Shown here piece by piece: positions 5,537-12,704 of a stretch of DNA of 15,584 nucleotides; position 1 is the first letter of the stretch; each line of letters starts with the position of its first letter. Location: positions 1-15,584 of the forward strand of contig DATLXU010000086.1 in NCBI GenBank assembly GCA_035575515.1. The letters run 5' to 3'. The translations under genes were made by a program, and so were the position numbers. This DNA comes from DATLXU01 sp035575515. GTDB taxonomy: Bacteria > Acidobacteriota > Blastocatellia > UBA7656. The notes below the pieces were generated by a model. It was given only the letters and a program-made list of their open reading frames with translations, was not told where the DNA came from and did not search any database.

Positions 5537-6718
5537 ATGAAAAGCATCAGCATTTTAGGTTCCACCGGCTCGATTGGCCAGAGCACGCTCTCAGTAATTG
5601 ATTCGCTTCCTGACCGCTTTTTTGTCGCCGCTCTTGCCGCCGGACGCGACCTTGACAGGCTGGCCGCTCAAATCATTAGCTACCAGCCGCTACTGGTTTC
5701 GGTTGCAAGCGAAGACGACATACCTGCGCTGAAAGAAAAGCTGAGCGCAGCAGGAATCGCGCGAATGCCTGAGATCGCCTGCGGCGAGGAGGGGCTTGTC
5801 GCCGTCGCATGCCTTGACGATGTTGACATAGTCGTTTCGGCGACGGTCGGCGCGGTCGGGTTCCTGCCGACGCTCAGAGCCTTGCAGCTTGGCCGCAGGG
5901 TTTGCCTTGCGAATAAAGAGACGCTTGTGATGGCTGGCGAATTGATGACGCGGGCGGCACGCGAGGCGGGCGCGGAGCTGCTTCCGGTTGACAGCGAGCA
6001 CAACGCGCTTCATCAGTGCCTTCGCGGCGAGCGCCCTTCGGAAGTGAAGCGGTTGATACTCACTGCATCGGGCGGGCCGTTTCGACAAACACCAATTGAA
6101 CGAATGCGCGCGGCTACGGTTGAAGAGGCGCTCGCGCACCCCACGTGGCAGATGGGCGCTAAGATTACGATTGATTCGGCAACGCTGATGAACAAGGGTT
6201 TGGAAGTCATCGAGGCGCACTGGCTGTTCGGCTTCGACGCGGATCATATTTCAGTCACCGTGCATCCGCAATCAATCGTCCATTCGATGATAGAGATGGT
6301 TGACGGCTCGATCATCGCGCAGCTTGGCGTGACCGACATGCGCTTGATGATTCAATACGCGCTGACTTATCCGGAGCGATTGCCGACGGATTTGCCCGCG
6401 CTCGGAATTGATAAGCTCGCGCGGCTGGAATTCTTTGAGCCTGACCTTGAGCGATTCCCATGCTTGAGACTGGCCTACGAAGCTCTGCGCGAAGGCGGCA
6501 CGATGCCCGCCGCGATGAGCGCGGCAAACGAGGTCGCCGTCGCCGCATTCCTCAACCGTCGCATCGGGTTTATGGATATTCCGCGCGTGATTGAAGAAAC
6601 TATGAATGCTCACCGCGCGCAGTCCTGCTCAAGCATCGAAGCGGTCCTTGAGGCGGACCGCTCGGCCCGCGCTCACGCAGAATTAATGATCGGTGGTCAA
6701 TGGTCGGTGGTCGGTTAA
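5537..6718 (+). CDS. dxr: 1-deoxy-D-xylulose 5-phosphate reductoisomerase
   Basis: A 393-aa cytoplasmic enzyme. It converts DXP to 2-C-methyl-D-erythritol 4-phosphate with NADPH and a divalent metal, the committed step of the MEP isoprenoid pathway. The Rossmann motif GSTGSIG lies at 8-14 and LANKETLVMAGE near 124. Metal ligands Asp and Glu sit in PVDSEHNALHQC (Asp152, Glu154), with the further acidic ligand in MNKGLEVIEAHWLF. Substrate-binding segments are ASGGPFR and HPTWQMGAKITIDSATLMNK. The start at 5537 begins directly at the canonical MKSISILGSTG. An ATG at 5516 is in frame but overlaps the -10 box. The last residues GGQWSVVG and the TAA come from a repeat element, not from conserved Dxr sequence. 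rseP follows 203 bases downstream, a common pairing, but no cdsA or uppS is present. Confidence 0.97.
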   Translation: MKSISILGSTGSIGQSTLSVIDSLPDRFFVAALAAGRDLDRLAAQIISYQPLLVSVASEDDIPALKEKLSAAGIARMPEIACGEEGLVAVACLDDVDIVVSATVGAVGFLPTLRALQLGRRVCLANKETLVMAGELMTRAAREAGAELLPVDSEHNALHQCLRGERPSEVKRLILTASGGPFRQTPIERMRAATVEEALAHPTWQMGAKITIDSATLMNKGLEVIEAHWLFGFDADHISVTVHPQSIVHSMIEMVDGSIIAQLGVTDMRLMIQYALTYPERLPTDLPALGIDKLARLEFFEPDLERFPCLRLAYEALREGGTMPAAMSAANEVAVAAFLNRRIGFMDIPRVIEETMNAHRAQSCSSIEAVLEADRSARAHAELMIGGQWSVVG

Positions 6719-6798
6719 TTCAAGATACGATCTTCGCGTGACACGAGATTGTTCTTTTTCTTTTACAACTGACAACTGGCCACTGGCCACTGACCACC
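6692..6798. repeat. Inverted pair of GGTCA/GGCCACT-type short repeats after dxr
   Basis: The left arm 6692-6715 and the reverse complement of 6775-6798 agree at about 19 of 24 positions, all differences being transitions. Each arm is itself a degenerate array of 7-8-base units (ggtcggt-like on the left; ggccact repeated on the right). The left arm overlaps the last codons and stop of dxr. The rest of the dxr-rseP gap shows nothing clear except a small cgcctg/caggcg dyad and the rseP RBS. Confidence 0.7.
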
Positions 6799-6908
6799 AA
6801 CTATAGACACTCCAAGTCTCGTCGGATAAACTTGTTATATCCTTCGGTCAAAGTGGCTGCGCCTGTCGCTGTCCCACTCTGGCGCGCAGGCGATTGCATC
6901 GTTTAATC

Positions 6909-6913
6909 AGGAG
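6909..6913 (+). promoter_or_regulatory. rseP: Shine-Dalgarno of rseP (decides a TTG start)
   Basis: AGGAG followed by gagag lies eight bases before the TTG at 6922. It supports that rare start codon over the next ATG at codon 18, which would delete most of the first membrane helix just before HEFGH. Confidence 0.8.
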
Positions 6914-6921
6914 AGAGAGTT

Positions 6922-8322
6922 TTGGGAAGTCTTCTACAAACCATCGTCATTTTCGTCCTCGTCTTGGGCGGGATGATCGTCATACACGAATTTGGCCACT
7001 TCATCGTCGCGAAATTATTTGGCGTCCGCGTTGACGTTTTCAGCGTAGGGTTCGGCAAGCGGCTCTGGGGTGTGAAGAAGGGCGACACGGATTATCGCAT
7101 CAGCCTCATCCCGCTTGGCGGCTACGTCAAGATGGCGGGCGAGAACCTCGACGAAAAGGTTACGGGCGCGCCCGACGAGTTCATGTCGAAGCCCAAGTGG
7201 CAGCGGTTCTGCATCGCAGTGGCAGGGCCTGTGATGAATATTCTAACGGCGCTTGCGATACCCGCGATCATCGTGATGTTTTATCACGAAGTGCCTGCAT
7301 ATCTGGACAAGCCCGCCGTCGTCAAAGCAGTCGAGCCGAATTCGCCAGCCGAAAAGATTGGAATCAGGCCCGGCGATCAGATCATCAACATTGACGGGCG
7401 CGAAAATCCATTGTGGCGCGAGGCAAAGCTTCTGATTGAAGTAAACCCTGACCAGGACATTCCGCTGACGATCAAGCGTGGCGACGAGACTATGAATCTC
7501 GTGCTGCACACCGAAGGGCGACCAATCAGGCAGGGAAAGATCGGATACTCCGGCATGGAGCCTGAGGAGATGAGCCTTGTTGTGGCCGACGTGGTGGCGG
7601 GCGAGCCTGCTGCTCAAGCCGGTCTTCAACCCGGCGATCAGATCATCGCCATCAACGGCAAACCGGTTGAGCAGAACGAGTACGGAAGCGATCAGGTTAT
7701 CACGGCGATTCGCAGCAGCGGCAACCAGCCAGTTACTTTGACAGTCAAGCGAGGCGGTCAGACCTTAGATATTCAGGCTACTCCGCAGATGAAAGATGGA
7801 AGCCTTCGGCTAGGCTTCACTCAAAAGATCGAAGGCGTTGAGATAATCAATCAGCGGCTGGGACTTTTCCCGGCCATCAAGTTTTCGTTCGATCGAAACG
7901 TCGAGATACTTGATCTGACGTGGACGGCAATCGGGCAGGTCTTCACCGGAAAGCGTTCTGCGCGCGACACGCTGAGCGGCCCAATTGGAATCGCTGAAGT
8001 GGTGGGCGAAGCTTCGAAGAGCGGGGCCATGATGGTCTTTCAGTTGATGGGGATACTCTCGCTCAATCTTGGCATCTTCAATCTTCTCCCGATACCGGTG
8101 CTGGATGGCGGGCTGATATTTATGCTCGCGCTTGAGGCTTTTCTCGGACTGTTCGGTCTGCCGCTCACGATGCGAATCAAAGAGCGGATGATGCAGGTCG
8201 GGTTCGTGATGCTTATGCTGCTGATGGGGTTTGTGATCTTCAACGACATTGCGAAGATGATACCGGGTCGTGACACACAACCGCAGCAGGTCGAGCAGCC
8301 TCAGCAGCCGCCGAACAAGTGA
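6922..8322 (+). CDS. rseP: RseP-family site-2 zinc metalloprotease with two PDZ domains
   Basis: A 466-aa inner-membrane protease that performs regulated intramembrane cleavage, typically of anti-sigma factors after a first periplasmic cut, and also clears signal peptides. The first helix carries the zinc motif HEFGH (22-26). A conserved GGYVKMAGE segment follows near 66-74. Two PDZ domains lie about 130-205 and 215-300, each with the carboxylate-binding region shown by GIRPGDQIINIDG and GLQPGDQIIAINGKPV. The third zinc ligand is in NLLPIPVLDGG (Asp395), followed by the last helix (about 420-445). The C-terminal tail is Gln/Pro-rich (from QPQQVEQPQQPP). Two PDZ domains match E. coli RseP. It starts with TTG behind a good Shine-Dalgarno and follows dxr; no RseA-like substrate is encoded nearby. 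Confidence 0.95.
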   Translation: MGSLLQTIVIFVLVLGGMIVIHEFGHFIVAKLFGVRVDVFSVGFGKRLWGVKKGDTDYRISLIPLGGYVKMAGENLDEKVTGAPDEFMSKPKWQRFCIAVAGPVMNILTALAIPAIIVMFYHEVPAYLDKPAVVKAVEPNSPAEKIGIRPGDQIINIDGRENPLWREAKLLIEVNPDQDIPLTIKRGDETMNLVLHTEGRPIRQGKIGYSGMEPEEMSLVVADVVAGEPAAQAGLQPGDQIIAINGKPVEQNEYGSDQVITAIRSSGNQPVTLTVKRGGQTLDIQATPQMKDGSLRLGFTQKIEGVEIINQRLGLFPAIKFSFDRNVEILDLTWTAIGQVFTGKRSARDTLSGPIGIAEVVGEASKSGAMMVFQLMGILSLNLGIFNLLPIPVLDGGLIFMLALEAFLGLFGLPLTMRIKERMMQVGFVMLMLLMGFVIFNDIAKMIPGRDTQPQQVEQPQQPPNK

Positions 8323-8398
8323 CGTAGCCGCGCGCGCCCGGCCCGCGCTCCCAATTATTATTCTTGCTTGTGCTCCGAATAGAGTTATCATTGAATTG

Positions 8399-8427
8399 TT
8401 GATTTAGACGCCCCCAAAAAATATAAT
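8399..8427 (+). promoter_or_regulatory. Sigma-70-type promoter of the subtilase gene
   Basis: TTGATT (8399-8404), a 17-base spacer ending in an A-tract (cccccaaaaaa), and a perfect TATAAT (8422-8427). The predicted start is near 8434, giving a leader of about 120 nt before the ATG at 8558. Confidence 0.7.
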
Positions 8428-8432
8428 TTCTC

Positions 8433-8557
8433 CGGCTCAACTGACCGCTCTCCCGCATACCGGCGTGAGCCGATAGCTAAATCGAATCTGATTCAGGTTG
8501 ATGGGCAAGTTGATCGCAAATGAATGTGCGCGCGGCGCATGATTGATGGGGTAAACG
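8433..8557 (+). other. Structured 5' leader of the subtilase mRNA
   Basis: The leader begins with a 7-bp stem, cggctca (8433-8439) pairing tgagccg (8466-8472), enclosing a GC-rich loop. An unstructured-looking stretch and a small gcgcgc-rich dyad near 8528-8540 follow. I could not match it to a riboswitch class I know. Only a weak gatgggg RBS precedes the ATG, so the fold could influence translation. Confidence 0.4.
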
Positions 8558-10231
8558 ATGAAGAAGTATCTTGCAGCGCTTTCTACGTTCGTTCTTATAG
8601 CCCTGACTTTTCCGCTCCACCAGAATGCCAATTCGCGGGGGCGCTATGTTTCAATCGAACGCCAAGGAACGGGGAAGCCGTATGTTGCGAACCGGATGAT
8701 TGTGAAATTCAGGCCAGAAGCCGAAGCCGCGATTGACAGAGGCGAGATGCCTGAGCTTGGAGCGGCCACGCGCGGCGCGCGGCTCGAATCGCTCAATTAT
8801 CGCTTCGAGCGCGACGGCGAGTATCTTGTAGAGTTGGACGGAAGCGTTTCGGTTGAAGATGCGGTCAGTCAGGCGCGCTTGAATCCATCGGTCGAATACG
8901 CCGAGCCTGATTATCTGTTGTACTCGGATGCGATGCCGAACGACTCGCGCTTCAACGAGCAGTGGGCATTGTTCAATGATACGAAGGCAGGCGCTGACAT
9001 AAGCGCGATCCGCGCCTGGGACTTGACGACCGGGAGCAGTGAGGTCGTCGTAGCCGTAGTTGACACGGGCGTTGATTTGCAGCACCCGGACCTCGCGCCA
9101 AATGCATGGACTAATCCAGCCGAGATACCAGGCAATGGCGTTGACGATGACAATAACGGCTTTGTGGATGACGTTAATGGATGGGATTTCGTCAATGACC
9201 GCCCGAATACTTTTGAAAGCGCAACTGCAGATTTTCATGGCACGCATGTATCGGGAATAATCGGAGCAGTTGGCAATAACGGATTCGGCACATCGGGCGT
9301 GGCCTGGAACGTGAAATTGATGTCGCTGAAGTTTATCGGCGCAAGAACAGGCAGTACTTCAGATGCAATTAAAGCCATTAAGTATGTGACCGAGCAGCGG
9401 AGGCGCGGCGTGAACGTTCGCGTCATCAACGCGAGCTGGAGCGGGCCGGGCGAATCAGAATCTTTGTTCAACGCTATTAAGGCCGCCGGTGACGAAGGGA
9501 TATTGTTTGTCGCAGCAGCCGGTAACGGCGGCGATGACAATCGCGGCGACGATATTGACGTTGACCCGCAGTTCCCGGCTGCGTGGTCAGACCGGCTCGA
9601 TTCTGTCATATCAGTCGCGGCTGTTGACAGGAATGATGAGTTTCCGAGCTTCACAAACTACGGCCACAGCAGAGTCAATGTGGCTGCGCCCGGCGTTGGC
9701 GTATTGAGCACGTATCCGGGCGGAGGCTATACATTCCTCAACGGGACTTCGATGGCAACGCCGCACGTTTCAGGCATAGCGGCGCTGTTGTGGTCTTTCA
9801 ATCCTTCGTTCACACCTTCTCAGGTCAAAGAGAGGATAACGAGGACGGCGGAACCTATACTCAAGTTCGCATCGCGGATTAAAAGCTCAGGCCGCGCGAA
9901 TGCATTCAACGCTTTGACGAACACCGTCGCGACATCGCAGACCCGCCCCGCGATTCGCGCTGTTACAACGAGCAAAAAGGTTGTCACGATTGACGGGCTT
10001 GGCTTCATTCAGGGAACGTCTGTAGTCGAGGTCAACGGCGTCGCGCTTCCCGCCGGGACCAAGTACGCGGACGATTTCCAACTGGCCAACGGCTCTTTCA
10101 CGGAAATATCGGTCAAGCTCGGCAAGGCAACCTTGAGAGCGATCTTTCCTTCGGCGCAGCAGGTAAGCGTGACGGTCTTGAATACTGCAACGGGCGAGCG
10201 CTCAACCCCATTCCTATTCACGAGAAATTAA
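8558..10231 (+). CDS. Secreted subtilisin-like serine protease (S8) with C-terminal IPT-like domain
   Basis: A 557-aa extracellular or periplasmic endopeptidase precursor. A Sec signal peptide (MKKYLAALSTFVLIALTFP) opens it. Residues about 40-125 form an N-terminal inhibitor/chaperone prodomain (YVANRMIVKFRP, then SVEYAEPDYLLY) as in fervidolysin-type subtilases. The catalytic triad is complete: Asp169 in VVAVVDTGVDLQHPDL, His227 in DFHGTHVSG, Ser398 in NGTSMATPHVSG, with oxyanion Asn323 in AAAGN. An Asp/Asn-rich insert (193-211, GVDDDNNGFVDD) looks like a calcium site. The C-terminal 100 residues (from about 460) are beta-rich with VTIDGLGFIQGTSVVEVNG, resembling an IPT/TIG domain. It is a stand-alone gene with its own promoter and a hairpin after it. 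Substrate is unknown; a nutritional or processing role is inference. Confidence 0.93.
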   Translation: MKKYLAALSTFVLIALTFPLHQNANSRGRYVSIERQGTGKPYVANRMIVKFRPEAEAAIDRGEMPELGAATRGARLESLNYRFERDGEYLVELDGSVSVEDAVSQARLNPSVEYAEPDYLLYSDAMPNDSRFNEQWALFNDTKAGADISAIRAWDLTTGSSEVVVAVVDTGVDLQHPDLAPNAWTNPAEIPGNGVDDDNNGFVDDVNGWDFVNDRPNTFESATADFHGTHVSGIIGAVGNNGFGTSGVAWNVKLMSLKFIGARTGSTSDAIKAIKYVTEQRRRGVNVRVINASWSGPGESESLFNAIKAAGDEGILFVAAAGNGGDDNRGDDIDVDPQFPAAWSDRLDSVISVAAVDRNDEFPSFTNYGHSRVNVAAPGVGVLSTYPGGGYTFLNGTSMATPHVSGIAALLWSFNPSFTPSQVKERITRTAEPILKFASRIKSSGRANAFNALTNTVATSQTRPAIRAVTTSKKVVTIDGLGFIQGTSVVEVNGVALPAGTKYADDFQLANGSFTEISVKLGKATLRAIFPSAQQVSVTVLNTATGERSTPFLFTRN

Positions 10232-10241
10232 CGTGCGCGTG

Positions 10242-10272
10242 ATGAGCGATGGCCAATGGCGTCATCGCTCAT
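10242..10272 (+). terminator. Strong hairpin after the subtilase gene
   Basis: A perfect 10-bp stem (atgagcgatg / catcgctcat) closes an inner gcc-aat-ggc, starting 10 bases after the stop. The following bases (ttcacttg) are only weakly T-rich, so it may be an intrinsic terminator of modest strength or an mRNA 3' stabilising stem. The remaining gap to 10401 shows nothing clear. Confidence 0.55.
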
Positions 10273-10401
10273 TTCACTTGCCTGAAATCCATTTAACGCA
10301 ATGCCCGTCTCTATTAAGAGCAGCCACCTATTGCTTTACTTCCGGCAGCGTCTCAAACTAATATCAATTCGCAATCAATCGGCAGATGGAGGCCCGCAGA
10401 G

Positions 10402-10737
10402 ATGAACGAAAGCCTACCCGCACAGCCGCAGAACGCGCTGATAACGCTTCTTAGAAGCTCGCTTGATGCAGATGGCGCGCCTGCTTTCGGACAGCTTGTG
10501 CTTTATACTTCGTTCGGCGTCGTGCGCGGGCGCGTTGGCCTGTCTTTCGCTCAGAGACTCCTGCACGAAGGCAATGGAGACCTGGACGCAGGCTCGGTTC
10601 ACGAAGTGATTGAACTGAACGATGTGAGCGTTGAGCATTATTCAAACCACCTGCCGACGGCCAGCTTCGTTCGTCTCTACGTCAGGCTGTCTGAGGTTCA
10701 AGGGTTTGCTCTTGTTGACCTTCAGGGACAATCCTAG
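10402..10737 (+). CDS. Small protein of unknown function (111 aa)
   Basis: I do not recognise this protein. It has no signal peptide or membrane segment and is likely cytoplasmic. An N-terminal helical part (ALITLLRSSLDADG) leads to beta-strand-like stretches: GQLVLYTSFGVVRGRVGL, then DVSVEHYSNHLPTASFVRLYVRL and VQGFALVDLQG. The alternation of short strands with a GRVG turn could be a small barrel (Sm- or OB-like), but that is speculation. It is supported as a real gene by a clear GGAGG (10388-10392) nine bases before the ATG and by normal-looking composition on a strand where both neighbours are read the same way. There is no Cys and no known catalytic motif. It lies between a secreted protease and an exported Cys-containing protein, each separated by more than 100 bases, so it may be its own unit. 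Confidence 0.7.
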   Translation: MNESLPAQPQNALITLLRSSLDADGAPAFGQLVLYTSFGVVRGRVGLSFAQRLLHEGNGDLDAGSVHEVIELNDVSVEHYSNHLPTASFVRLYVRLSEVQGFALVDLQGQS

Positions 10738-10848
10738 CCCGCAACCCACATAGCCGCAGCCTTTGTTAATCAGATAACTTTTGCCCGCGCCATTTCGATG
10801 TATAAAGTCAGTGGCTATTATGATGCACCACATCACGGCCAGACTTAT

Positions 10849-10855
10849 AAGGAGG
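10849..10855 (+). promoter_or_regulatory. Consensus Shine-Dalgarno deciding the 10864 start
   Basis: AAGGAGG lies eight bases before the ATG at 10864, the best RBS in the window. It rules out the in-frame ATG at 10798, which has no RBS and would bury the signal peptide. Confidence 0.9.
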
Positions 10856-10863
10856 ATAAAAGA

Positions 10864-11238
10864 ATGCGAAAAACCTCTGTGATTGCAGCGATGCTTCTAT
10901 TGTCGAGCGTGGCGCTTGCGGTTAGCGCAAAAGATTCCGTGAAGCTCGACGGATACGTCGTTGACAATGCCTGCGCGACCGCTCACGCAAAAGATGCCAA
11001 CGTAGCCGACACGGTCAAAAATCATCCGACCTCCTGCGCGTTGATGCCCAATTGCGCCAAGAGCGGTTATGCGGTCCTCGCCGATGGCAAGCTGTACAAG
11101 CTCGACGAGGCAGGCAATAAGCAGGTCGCTGCGCTGCTCAAGAAGACCAAAAGCAAGAACGGCCTTCACGTAGCGGTCGAAGGCACCGTCGAAGGCGACA
11201 CGCTGCACGCGACGAAGATTTCAGAAGCGAAGATGTAG
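10864..11238 (+). CDS. Small exported Cys-containing protein, function unknown
   Basis: A 124-aa protein. The N-terminus (MRKTSVIAAMLLLSSVALAVSA) is a Sec signal peptide with cleavage likely after VSA. The mature part of about 100 residues has DGYVVDNACATAHAKD, then SCALMPNCAKSGYAVL and DGKLYKLDEAGN, and ends with strands (LHVAVEGTVEGDTLHATKI). The pattern of a Cys near the first strand, a C-x5-C pair, a DGKLY turn and a final VEG-x5-L strand looks like a small OB-like or beta-barrel periplasmic domain. The three Cys and His residues could bind a metal or form a disulfide; this is inference. A consensus RBS and a strong terminator bracket it as a monocistronic, probably well expressed gene. 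Confidence 0.85.
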   Translation: MRKTSVIAAMLLLSSVALAVSAKDSVKLDGYVVDNACATAHAKDANVADTVKNHPTSCALMPNCAKSGYAVLADGKLYKLDEAGNKQVAALLKKTKSKNGLHVAVEGTVEGDTLHATKISEAKM

Positions 11239-11267
11239 CGCGCTCGAAAGCAAAACGGAAAACTAGC

Positions 11268-11300
11268 AGGCCGGTCACAAGACCGGCCTTTTATTTTTTT
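11268..11300 (+). terminator. Intrinsic terminator of the Cys-protein gene
   Basis: A perfect 9-bp GC-rich stem (aggccggtc / gaccggcct) with an acaa tetraloop is followed by ttttattttttt. It is a textbook Rho-independent terminator 29 bases after the stop codon. Confidence 0.95.
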
Positions 11301-11385
11301 ATATCCGCTTTCTGAATGTAGAGAAGATGGCGCGCACTCAGTTATTATCAAACCTGCTTGAGCACATTCGCATCTCGGTTGAAAT

Positions 11386-12333
11386 ATGAACGGCGCGCTC
11401 ATCGTTGATAAACCTGAAGGCATTACATCGCACGACGTGGTGTCGCGTGTTCGTCGGATAGTCGGGACGCGGCGAGTCGGCCATGCGGGAACGCTTGACC
11501 CGTTTGCGACGGGCGTGCTCGTCGTGTGCATTAATCGCGCGACTCGACTTGTTCAATTCCTTGTCGGGCTTGATAAAGAATACATCGCGACGGTTCGATT
11601 GGGCTTTGCGACGGACACTCAGGATGCGACGGGGAAACAGATAACGCCGCTCGCGTCATCAAACGAAGTGAGCCTCGAACGGTTGCAAAGCGTCTTGAGC
11701 GAGTTCACAGGAGAACAGTTGCAAACGCCGCCGATGTTTTCGGCGAAGAAAGTCGGAGGCGAGCGATTGCATCGCGCCGCTCGCGAGGGCCGCGAGGTCG
11801 AGCGCGAGCCGGTGCGAATCACGATTCATTCGATTGAGTTGGTTGAGTCGAATGAAATGATAACAGCGAACGACGACGGCACGCGCGATTTTACTATTCG
11901 AGTGCGCTGCTCGTCGGGCACTTACGTCAGGACGCTTGCGCACGACATCGGAGCGAGGCTCAAAGTTGGCGCGCATCTTGCCGCGTTGAGGCGAACAGCG
12001 GTAGGGCGTTTCAGAATTGAGGATGCGCGAACGCTTGACGAGCTTGAGCGAACTGCGCGCGACCACAGGCTTCGCGACGCAATCATCAGACCGGCTGATA
12101 TGCTTGCACACATTCCGATAGTAAAGCTCGATGCGGCGAGAATTGAACGGATAATGAATGGCAGAGAGATTCAATTGTTTGAAAGCGAAACTGAAAAGAT
12201 TACGGGCGCGAGTGAGACTATAGGTTTGTGCGATGCGACGGGTGCGCTCGTTGCGGTGGGCGAATACGTCAGGTCGAGCCGCGCCGTAAGACCGTGCGTG
12301 GTGCTTGTGACTCAAGATGAAAGGGGGAGTTAA
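11386..12333 (+). CDS. truB: tRNA pseudouridine(55) synthase
   Basis: A 315-aa enzyme that isomerises U55 to pseudouridine in the T-loop of tRNAs. The catalytic motif is GHAGTLDPFATGVL with Asp38. Other TruB signatures are KPEGITSHD (9-17), DKEYIATVRLGFATDTQDATG, QTPPMFSAKKVGGERLHRAAREG, and SSGTYVRTLAHDIG near 190. The C-terminal part (about 240 on) fits a PUA-like RNA-binding domain. The length is normal. The start at ATG 11386 matches the usual NGALIVDKP beginning, but no clear RBS precedes it. In many bacteria truB follows infB and rbfA; here an intrinsic terminator lies upstream and prkA's promoter downstream, so it is solitary. The opposite strand carries a long open frame across this gene; it is antisense noise. 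Confidence 0.96.
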   Translation: MNGALIVDKPEGITSHDVVSRVRRIVGTRRVGHAGTLDPFATGVLVVCINRATRLVQFLVGLDKEYIATVRLGFATDTQDATGKQITPLASSNEVSLERLQSVLSEFTGEQLQTPPMFSAKKVGGERLHRAAREGREVEREPVRITIHSIELVESNEMITANDDGTRDFTIRVRCSSGTYVRTLAHDIGARLKVGAHLAALRRTAVGRFRIEDARTLDELERTARDHRLRDAIIRPADMLAHIPIVKLDAARIERIMNGREIQLFESETEKITGASETIGLCDATGALVAVGEYVRSSRAVRPCVVLVTQDERGS

Positions 12334-12374
12334 GTCGCTGGCATAAAAGCAAAAACCCGAACGCTTGCAGGCTG

Positions 12375-12383
12375 TGCTATAAT
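12375..12383 (+). promoter_or_regulatory. prkA: Extended -10 promoter, probably for prkA
   Basis: TGCTATAAT is a perfect extended -10 element, 42 bases after the truB stop. No -35 match is found at 16-18 bases, as is usual for extended -10 promoters. The predicted start is near 12390. Confidence 0.6.
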
Positions 12384-12694
12384 GCTTCGTGAAAAGCCCA
12401 TTGGACGTTTGATCATTGAATAGAGCGAGTTTGACAAGATGCTTCGCTTTAGTTTCATCGAGGTTGAGCGTGCATCCAGTCGAGCCAGGATCAGCCGGAT
12501 CGTTTGCCTCCGACTGTCGCCCGACAGGGCATAGACTGAGTGTCGTCCTAACTCTCGCAGCAGGTGGCCAAAGAAGCCACGAGCGGTTTGCGCCCGCGCA
12601 GGAATGGCTTCGCTTCAGGTTGGAATAGCATCGGGCTAGGGGCCGGTGCCGGGACGCTTTTAATATGGCGTTTACCGAATGAATATGCTGAGTT

Positions 12695-12701
12695 GGAGGG
12701 G
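12695..12701 (+). promoter_or_regulatory. prkA: Shine-Dalgarno deciding the prkA start
   Basis: GGAGGGG ends three bases before the ATG at 12705 (the GGAGG core five bases before). It supports this start over the in-frame ATG at 12564. Confidence 0.8.
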
Positions 12702-12704
12702 AAA

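Larger units (their letters stand above)
12334..12704 (+). other. 371-bp non-coding stretch: prkA promoter and long leader
   Basis: No convincing gene is seen here. After truB the stretch holds the extended -10 promoter (12375-12383) and then about 315 bases up to the prkA ATG. The leader includes a small hairpin (ctgtc-gccc-gacag, 12514-12527) and G-rich segments (12640-12655). A 70-aa open frame (12416-12628) and a 47-codon in-frame extension of prkA from 12564 exist, but they have no RBS and look like translated non-coding DNA. The block 12560-12655 may be a dispersed repeat; that is only an impression. Confidence 0.5.

Noticed and set aside
7810..8391. A 193-aa minus-strand frame opposite the end of rseP
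   Set aside because: It is antisense to the well-supported C-terminal part of RseP, rich in His and Arg and without any recognisable domain.
8433..8557. A known riboswitch (cyclic-di-GMP, glycine, fluoride) in the subtilase leader
   Set aside because: I could not find the conserved core motifs of these classes; only a simple stem is visible.
12564..12704. A 47-residue N-terminal extension of PrkA
   Set aside because: No RBS is found at 12564, the sequence is unlike PrkA, and a good RBS sits before 12705.
12384..12704. SRP RNA, 6S RNA or tmRNA in the leader before prkA
   Set aside because: The characteristic conserved motifs (SRP GGAAGCAGCC-type loop, tmRNA T-arm and CCA end) are absent.
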